Shown here: one piece after another, positions 1 through 3,755 of the stretch
Layout: the number at the start of each line of letters is the position of its first letter
Position numbering within the stretch: position 1 is the first letter of the stretch
NCBI GenBank assembly: GCA_011053245.1
Contig: DRGS01000027.1
Location: 1-8,727 of the forward strand
Origin: Phycisphaerales bacterium
GTDB taxonomy: Bacteria > Planctomycetota > Phycisphaerae > Sedimentisphaerales > Anaerohalosphaeraceae
DNA: 8,727 nt
Reading direction: 5' to 3'
The notes under the pieces: model-generated
The model's input: only the letters and a program-made list of their open reading frames with translations
Told to the model about the DNA's origin: nothing
Databases searched by the model: none
Made by a program: the position numbers and the translations under genes

Positions 1-75
1 CAGCAAATTCTTGGGCACGGCTGAGTTGTTCAACTTCAGTAAAATCGGCCCGATTAATCTCTGACGAAAAATGAC
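1..75 (-). repeat. Left arm of a perfect 75-bp inverted repeat
   Basis: Bases 1-75 are the exact reverse complement of 548-622, which are codons 24-49 of the first complete gene; I checked all 75 positions by eye. The match begins at the first base of the window, so it may continue outside it, and it stops sharply after base 75. Read on the minus strand the arm holds an internal fragment of that gene with no start codon of its own. It could be a true partial inverted duplication, a template-switch product, or a chimeric assembly end. Confidence 0.95.
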
Positions 76-76
76 C

Positions 77-142
77 ATCACAATGCTGCTCTTCAACACA
101 GTAGAATCAGCACAAAGAGCAGCAGCAAAAGCAAAAGCGTAG
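77..142 (+). pseudogene. 3' end of an unrecognised plus-strand gene, cut by the inverted repeat
   Basis: A plus-strand frame ending in TAG at 140-142 reads ITMLLFNTVESAQRAAAKAKA. An Ala/Lys-rich end is common in real bacterial proteins, and a strong intrinsic terminator starts 20 bases after the stop. Upstream, the frame meets a stop at 62-64, but that stop lies inside the inverted-repeat arm. The natural upstream coding sequence therefore seems to have been replaced at base 75/76. Too little is left to name the protein. The alternative is chance: 22 codons is short and the case rests mainly on the terminator. Confidence 0.35.
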
Positions 143-162
143 TCTCGACCTGATTTAAACTC

Positions 163-202
163 AAAAGCCGCTCATCGCTTAACGGCATTGAGCGGCTTTT
201 TT
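163..202 (+). terminator. Strong Rho-independent terminator
   Basis: AAAAGCCGCTCA (163-174) pairs perfectly with TGAGCGGCTTTT (189-200) around a 14-base loop, and the run of T continues to 202. The 12-bp stem with six T residues is a classic plus-strand terminator, placed 20 bases after the TAG at 140-142. On the minus strand the same stem is followed by only four T, so it could also stop transcription in that direction, less efficiently. Confidence 0.85.
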
Positions 203-250
203 CTGTTCCATTCCCGTGCAGGCGCCGAATCCGCGTGGTTAACTTCATCA

Positions 251-281
251 TTGGATATTCCGTGTTGGATATTGGATATTC
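251..281. repeat. TTGGATATT short repeat cluster
   Basis: The nonamer TTGGATATT occurs three times, at 251-259, 265-273 and 272-280; the last two overlap by two bases. From memory, this resembles short GGATATT-type intergenic repeats scattered through Phycisphaerae and some other metagenomic genomes. That assignment would need a genome-wide search. Confidence 0.6.
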
Positions 282-320
282 AGCTTTTAAAAAGCCCCAA
301 AGGGCGACATGATGTAGCCT

Positions 321-337
321 CGCCCGCGCAGCGGGCG
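321..337. repeat. Perfect GC-rich hairpin
   Basis: CGCCCGC (321-327) and GCGGGCG (331-337) form a perfect 7-bp stem with a 3-base loop (GCA). No T-run follows on either strand, so it is not an intrinsic terminator. It stands out as very GC-rich in an otherwise AT-rich spacer and may be the core of a small palindromic repeat element. Confidence 0.55.
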
Positions 338-367
338 GCACAAGAAAGCAAAACAACGCGAACCCCC

Positions 368-396
368 TTGACAAACCAACCTGAAACAGCTAAAGT
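368..396 (+). promoter_or_regulatory. Candidate sigma70-type promoter for the first gene
   Basis: A perfect -35 hexamer TTGACA (368-373) is followed 17 bases later by TAAAGT (391-396), which matches four of six positions of TATAAT. Transcription would start near 403 and leave a leader of about 75 bases before the ATG at 478. The spacing is ideal and the -10 box is imperfect. Confidence 0.45.
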
Positions 397-449
397 ACCC
401 AGTAAAGCACGGATATAGCTATCACAACTCCACCGGAAAGGAGATTTTA

Positions 450-548
450 GTGTTAGACTGGTTTAAGGATATAAGATATGAAACTACGAATAGTGTGTTT
501 TATTATTATTTTGATCGTCATATTATCGGCGTTCATTGTGATGCGTAG
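450..548 (+). CDS. Possible small overlapping leader ORF (32 aa, GTG start)
   Basis: The best Shine-Dalgarno in this leader is AAGGAG at 438-443, inside GGAAAGGAG. It sits six bases before a GTG at 450 rather than before the ATG at 478. The GTG frame reads MLDWFKDIRYETTNSV and continues to TAG at 546-548, giving 32 residues. It is out of frame with the main gene and overlaps its first 71 bases. It could be a leader peptide that tunes translation of the downstream membrane protein, or the GTG may be fortuitous. The second half is Tyr/His-rich and not obviously protein-like, so I hold it as a candidate only. Confidence 0.3.
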   Translation: MLDWFKDIRYETTNSVFYYYFDRHIIGVHCDA

Positions 549-1572
549 TCATTTTTCGTCAGAGATTAATCGGGCCGATTTTACTGAAGTTGAACAACTC
601 AGCCGTGCCCAAGAATTTGCTGATAATTTCATTGGACAAACTTTCATCCAGAGAGATGTCTTATGTATGAATCCCCCCGGCACGACAAGAGTATTCATGC
701 TCGATGATGATCCGGGTAGATGGTATTGGCACTTATCTCCAGATGGCACATCATACTATATCTTAAAGGAAAACAATTTGGTAGAATATGATGCCGGAGG
801 AAATATAACAAAAAAGCTTAGTGCAACTGATCTTGGGCTAGACTTAGAAAAATATGCTTTTGGGAAGATCATAGCTGTTTCTGGTAACAGAATCTGGTTA
901 ACATTGAACCATTGGGTGCCTGGCGAGAAAGGGGCCAGTTCCAATCGTGACACGGTATTGGAAATACTGTTACATGACATTGACAATTCTGCCGTTTTTC
1001 ATGAACTTGGCTTCTATAAATGTATAGCTATCGACACTAACAAAGAAGATATGTATATTGTCCGCACTTACCCGAAGTTTTGTGTTGATATTTACGACCT
1101 CAAGTCAAAAACCTATGTTACCAAATTGGAAAATTGCAACGGTGCTTATGTTAGAAACATTACTTGGGTCGATTACTGTGACACCAAGGGTTTACTATTG
1201 TCTTTATGGTATTACAACAAGAAATCAAAAGTTTTTCATATGGATCTTAATACCGGTGGTTTTTCAGAAATTGCAAAAGGTGTAAATGCCTGGTGGGGCA
1301 GCGATGGATATGCTTATTATTTGCGAGGTCATACTCAGTTGTGGCGAAACAAGCTAAATGGCGAGCCCGAGTTAGTATGTGGTTTGACAAAAAAACCTAA
1401 AGGTCGCAATGGATACATCCAGGCACTTTGGTTTAGCAATGATAGTTCTTTCGGAATTTTTTCTTACCAAGTGCCACTTTCTGGAAAACGCTTTACAGAT
1501 GGAAGAGTTTATTTTGATGTAGAATCCAAAGAATACCTCCATGTCTCCGGAGGCACTATCGGACAGGATTAA
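478..1572 (+). CDS. Membrane-anchored protein of unknown function, beta-propeller-like
   Basis: This 364-residue protein is not one I recognise. Residues 4-22 are a strongly hydrophobic segment after a short basic N-terminus, which suggests an uncleaved signal anchor with the rest outside the membrane. From about residue 80 there are roughly six repeats of 35-50 residues. They end in short beta-strand pairs rich in Trp/Tyr, such as WYWHLSPDGTSYYIL (82-96), IYDLKSKTYVTKL (205-217) and VFHMDLNTGGFSEI (252-265). The pattern fits a TolB/WD40-type propeller, but no diagnostic motif fixes the family. The ATG at 478 is supported by AAGGA at 465-469, eight bases upstream. The gene is visibly richer in A+T than the genes to its right. 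It is followed by repeat-rich spacer with no clear terminator. Bases 548-622 are duplicated in inverted form at 1-75. No neighbour suggests a role. Confidence 0.8.
   Translation: MKLRIVCFIIILIVILSAFIVMRSHFSSEINRADFTEVEQLSRAQEFADNFIGQTFIQRDVLCMNPPGTTRVFMLDDDPGRWYWHLSPDGTSYYILKENNLVEYDAGGNITKKLSATDLGLDLEKYAFGKIIAVSGNRIWLTLNHWVPGEKGASSNRDTVLEILLHDIDNSAVFHELGFYKCIAIDTNKEDMYIVRTYPKFCVDIYDLKSKTYVTKLENCNGAYVRNITWVDYCDTKGLLLSLWYYNKKSKVFHMDLNTGGFSEIAKGVNAWWGSDGYAYYLRGHTQLWRNKLNGEPELVCGLTKKPKGRNGYIQALWFSNDSSFGIFSYQVPLSGKRFTDGRVYFDVESKEYLHVSGGTIGQD
548..622 (+). repeat. Right arm of the 75-bp inverted repeat, inside the first gene
   Basis: This is the partner of bases 1-75. It encodes the stretch just after the N-terminal membrane segment of the 364-residue protein. 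The reading frame runs through it without disturbance, so this copy looks like the original and the left arm like the derived copy. Confidence 0.95.
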
Positions 1573-1664
1573 AGTGATAAATAAATTTGTCCAGCCTGTC
1601 CCACACTTACAAGGTTAGTACGGGGGAACTTTTTAAGGAATATGTTTTGAGTTTTTTTAAGTAG

Positions 1665-1744
1665 TTCTCTGTGCCCCTCGTTACCCTCTTTTTCCTCTGT
1701 GGCCAAAATCTTTCCTTCATTTCCTTCACGTCCTTCATGGTAAA
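1665..1744 (-). repeat. Dispersed purine-rich (GAAGGA-type) repeat, 9-base period
   Basis: On the plus strand TCCTTCA recurs at 1713, 1722 and 1731 with an exact 9-base period, and CTCTGTG occurs at 1667 and 1695. On the minus strand the tract reads as pseudo-protein with HEG/REG/NEG-like triplets. I know this family from spurious ORFs in many Phycisphaerae and other metagenomic genomes. Seen here: the period and the repeat units. Recalled: the dispersed nature of the family. Confidence 0.65.
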
Positions 1745-1760
1745 AATAATTAAAATTCAC

Positions 1761-1789
1761 TTGACTTCCAACTCCCATCTTTGTATAAT
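1761..1789 (+). promoter_or_regulatory. Near-consensus sigma70-type promoter
   Basis: TTGACT (1761-1766, five of six matches to TTGACA) and a perfect TATAAT (1784-1789) are separated by exactly 17 bases. The expected start point is near 1796. It points toward exbB but lies almost 490 bases upstream of it, so it could give exbBD a long leader or drive a short untranslated RNA. Confidence 0.6.
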
Positions 1790-1795
1790 GTTCAC

Positions 1796-1822
1796 ATAAC
1801 AATCAGGATAGATTGTAGTTAT
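1796..1822. promoter_or_regulatory. Dyad at the expected transcription start, operator-like
   Basis: ACAATC (1799-1804) and GATTGT (1811-1816) are a perfect 6-bp dyad around a 6-base centre. An outer ATAAC (1796-1800) and GTTAT (1818-1822) can also pair if a few bases bulge. The element starts where transcription from the 1761-1789 promoter should begin, so it may be a repressor site or a 5' stem-loop in the RNA. Confidence 0.35.
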
Positions 1823-1953
1823 GTATAGTATAAAAAATTCGTATTCATTCGTGCCTGTCGCGACGAAGCTGTAAGCGTAGGCGGGTTAATTCGTGGTTCA
1901 AGTAGTTAAAAGTGTGAAAAAATGACAAAAACGAAACATTTTGAATTCGACAC

Positions 1954-1970
1954 AAAAGCCTCGCTTTTTT
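1954..1970 (+). terminator. Weak terminator-like hairpin
   Basis: AAAAGC (1954-1959) pairs with GCTTTT (1963-1968) over a CTC loop, and the T-run extends to 1970. Only two of the six pairs are G-C, so the stem is weak. If it works, RNA from the promoter at 1761-1789 would end about 175 bases after its start. Confidence 0.25.
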
Positions 1971-2110
1971 CAGAAAAACCCGCAAAATCGCACAACCTTT
2001 TCTACAGGAACAAACCCAATTTCAACCACCCAAATATCACCTCAACCCCTTGCGACAGAGAGACTTACAACGATTTACAAGCAAACCCCAAAAACGGAAC
2101 AAACCCAAAC

Positions 2111-2131
2111 AAAGCCAATTTAAAGCCAATT
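2111..2131 (+). repeat. Tandem AAAGCCAATT pair
   Basis: The decamer AAAGCCAATT occurs at 2111-2120 and again at 2122-2131, an 11-base period, within the G-poor A/C-rich tract. Related AACAAACCCAA strings occur at about 2010 and 2098. The tract looks like decayed low-complexity repeat rather than coding sequence. Confidence 0.5.
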
Positions 2132-2244
2132 CCAAAAAAGGAGAAACCGCAGCTTTCGGGTGATACCCAAGCAAAAAACAAAAAAATGAAAAGCAAACCC
2201 AATTTTCCGCCAGGTCGCGTCGAAGCCTTCAAGGTTTATATCAA

Positions 2245-2272
2245 TTGCAATCACGAAAGGATTCGTTATAAT
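2245..2272 (+). promoter_or_regulatory. Promoter giving a near-leaderless exbB message
   Basis: A perfect TATAAT (2267-2272) follows TTGCAA (2245-2250, four of six matches) with 16-base spacing. Transcription should start near 2279, only three or four bases before the ATG at 2283. No Shine-Dalgarno sequence lies between them. Confidence 0.55.
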
Positions 2273-2282
2273 AGTTAAATCT

Positions 2283-3290
2283 ATGGCCATATACCGCAAA
2301 AAAAACCTGGATCATCTACGGATAAAGTCGCTCGCGCTCATAATCGCGATGGGCCTTCTCGCTGCAACTGCAAGCGCAGCAAATGCCGCAACCGACCCCG
2401 CCGCCGCCCAGACATTCTACACACAGTTCGTAAACGCAGGCGGTCCCATCGTCTGGTTTCTGCTCCTGCCGATGTCCGTAATAACCGGCTACCTCGTCAT
2501 CAACTTAGCTGTAACGATACGGCGCAAAAAACTCGTCCCCCGCGGCATCGTCTCCGAGATCGCCGATATCCACAAACGCCTCGGCATTGAACGCCTCGTA
2601 ATAACTATCGCCGACCGCACCGACCTCGTCAGCAAAGCGGTCCTTACCGCCATCACAAAATCAAAAAATCTCCAAGCCGATCCCAAATATATAAACTCCC
2701 TCGCCGCCGAGTCGCTGCAGGAAAGCACAATGGGCCTCTTTAGACGGGTCGAATGGTGCGCCATAATCGGAAACGTCGCCCCGATGATCGGCCTCTTCGG
2801 AACGGTATTCGGAATGATACGAGCCTTTAACATTCTCGGCATTGCCGGCTCCCAGCCCCCTGCCGATCAGCTTGCCGCAGCTATTTCAATCGCACTTGTC
2901 ACAACCTTCTGGGGCCTGCTCGTTGCGATACCGGCTCTTGCCATGCATGGCATCTTCCGGTCCCGCATAGAAACCATCGTAAGTGAAGCCGCCCTTGAGA
3001 TCGAAATACTCCTTCAGAGAATAACCACCCAGCCGATAACAAAAGTACCCGCTCCGCAAATAACAACTCCGCAAGCAACGCTTCCACACACTCCAACTGT
3101 TACTACCGCCCCACTGCCGTCAAAGCAACCTCTGACAAATAAGCCAATAATGGAAAAACCCGCTCCGCAAGAAATTACTCAAAGAGCCCCCGCCCCCGCC
3201 CGTCCGACTGTAACGACCACGACAAAACAAGCTCTGCCGAATAAACCGGTAACGAAAAAACCTCTTCAAACCCAGGCCGCGAAAAAATAG
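2283..3290 (+). CDS. exbB: ExbB/TolQ/MotA-family proton-channel subunit with Pro-rich tail
   Basis: ExbB-type proteins form the inner-membrane ring that, with ExbD, converts proton flow into mechanical work for envelope processes. This 335-residue copy begins with a likely cleaved signal peptide (basic start, hydrophobic 17-30, Ala-Asn-Ala at 33-35). Membrane segments lie near 55-78, 158-180 and 199-222. The family signature is GLFGTVFGMI (170-179), with a Thr-containing third helix (ISIALVTTFWGLL, 201-213). The helical cytoplasmic part between segments 1 and 2 has the expected length. Odd is the Pro/Thr/Lys-rich extension from about 248 to the end, which the core family lacks and which contains a degenerate internal duplication. 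By family topology the tail faces the cytoplasm. The ATG at 2283 is the natural start for the signal peptide but has no Shine-Dalgarno. The gene sits two bases before exbD. TolQ or a gliding-type motor homologue cannot be excluded. Confidence 0.9.
   Translation: MAIYRKKNLDHLRIKSLALIIAMGLLAATASAANAATDPAAAQTFYTQFVNAGGPIVWFLLLPMSVITGYLVINLAVTIRRKKLVPRGIVSEIADIHKRLGIERLVITIADRTDLVSKAVLTAITKSKNLQADPKYINSLAAESLQESTMGLFRRVEWCAIIGNVAPMIGLFGTVFGMIRAFNILGIAGSQPPADQLAAAISIALVTTFWGLLVAIPALAMHGIFRSRIETIVSEAALEIEILLQRITTQPITKVPAPQITTPQATLPHTPTVTTAPLPSKQPLTNKPIMEKPAPQEITQRAPAPARPTVTTTTKQALPNKPVTKKPLQTQAAKK
3058..3276 (+). repeat. Degenerate internal duplication in the exbB tail
   Basis: Within the Pro-rich tail, residues 271-293 (PTVTT, then KQPLTNKPIMEKP) and 308-327 (PTVTT, then KQALPNKPVTKKP) are clearly related. 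APQ-type motifs precede or follow the units. The DNA copies differ at many positions, so the duplication is old or the tail evolves fast. Confidence 0.55.
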
Positions 3291-3292
3291 TC

Positions 3293-3742
3293 ATGCTGAT
3301 CATAAAAGAAAAAACCGCTTCAGCCAGCTTCGACATGACCCCCATAATTGACATTGTTTTTCTACTGATAATTTTCTTCATGCTCGTCTGTCAGTTCATC
3401 GCAGCCGAAAATTTTCAGGTAACCGTACCCGACCAAATAGACGCCGCCAATCCGCATGAGGCCGACATCGATCAACTCACAACAGTAACCGTCATTGCCC
3501 GTGGCGAACAAGCCGCCGCTTTTGCCGTCGGCCCTGACATCATAGGCACACCGGAAACTGAAAATATAACAGATTTGCTAACCGCCGCTATCGACACCCG
3601 CATGGAAACAACCAACCCAAACCGTCGCATCATAAACTTACGCATCGACAAGTCGATCCCTTACAGCACCACTCGCATCGCCCTCGAAGCGATCAGCGAA
3701 AGTTCCGCAACAGACATAAAACTCGCCGCCACAAAACAATAA
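3293..3742 (+). CDS. exbD: ExbD/TolR-family proton-channel subunit
   Basis: ExbD-type proteins have one membrane helix inside the ExbB ring and a periplasmic domain that passes on the proton-driven motion. This 149-residue protein has the short cytoplasmic start and the hallmark DMTPIIDIVFLLIIFFML (14-31). Asp20 corresponds to the essential membrane Asp that carries protons. Residues 40-149 are a periplasmic domain with the family's alternating pattern, including the conserved-looking VTVIARG and LRIDKSIPY regions. The length is typical. The start lies two bases after the exbB stop, with no Shine-Dalgarno, which fits translational coupling to exbB. No TonB or TolA gene is present, so the energised partner is unknown. 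The gene ends 13 bases from the stop of the convergent AsmA-like gene. Confidence 0.9.
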   Translation: MLIIKEKTASASFDMTPIIDIVFLLIIFFMLVCQFIAAENFQVTVPDQIDAANPHEADIDQLTTVTVIARGEQAAAFAVGPDIIGTPETENITDLLTAAIDTRMETTNPNRRIINLRIDKSIPYSTTRIALEAISESSATDIKLAATKQ

Positions 3743-3755
3743 CTCAAAATTCCTT

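Larger units (their letters stand above)
203..449. other. Intergenic stretch with repeats, a hairpin and a promoter
   Basis: No convincing gene lies between the terminator at 202 and the leader of the first gene. The open frames here (for example 188-418 plus and 93-374 minus) have no ribosome binding site and run across repeat and terminator sequence. The stretch contains TTGGATATT units (251-280), a GC-rich hairpin (321-337) and a candidate promoter (368-396), each listed separately. Confidence 0.6.
1573..2282. other. Long intergenic region with no convincing gene
   Basis: About 710 bases separate the propeller-like gene from exbB. The first 90 bases are A/T-rich and unremarkable, apart from GGACAGG (1561-1567) that can pair with CCTGTCC (1595-1601) across the stop codon. 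Next come a 9-base-period repeat (1665-1744), a strong candidate promoter with a dyad (1761-1822), a GC-rich motif set in ATTCGT-type sequence (1840-1900), a G-poor A/C-rich tract (1920-2210) and the exbB promoter (2245-2272). The longest frame, 1922-2278, encodes an Asn/Lys/Pro-rich string with no ribosome binding site or fold, which I treat as spurious. Confidence 0.65.

Noticed and set aside
289..303. Minus-strand GCCC-TTTG-GGGC hairpin followed by five T
   Set aside because: Only four base pairs and no minus-strand gene ends nearby.
93..374. A minus-strand frame ending in a poly-Leu stretch that looks like a membrane helix
   Set aside because: The Leu run is the complement of GCAAAA-type codons in the plus-strand gene end; the frame runs through a terminator and repeats and has no ribosome binding site.
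1561..1601. GGACAGG/CCTGTCC stem spanning the end of the first gene
   Set aside because: The loop is 27 bases and no T-run follows, so it is not an intrinsic terminator; it may be chance.
1569..1802. A 77-codon minus-strand frame
   Set aside because: Its sequence is the translated 9-base-period repeat with HEG/NEG-like words, a known type of spurious ORF.
1922..2278. A 118-codon plus-strand frame before exbB
   Set aside because: Asn/Lys/Pro-rich low complexity, no Shine-Dalgarno, and a second frame over the same bases is equally open; strand asymmetry explains it.
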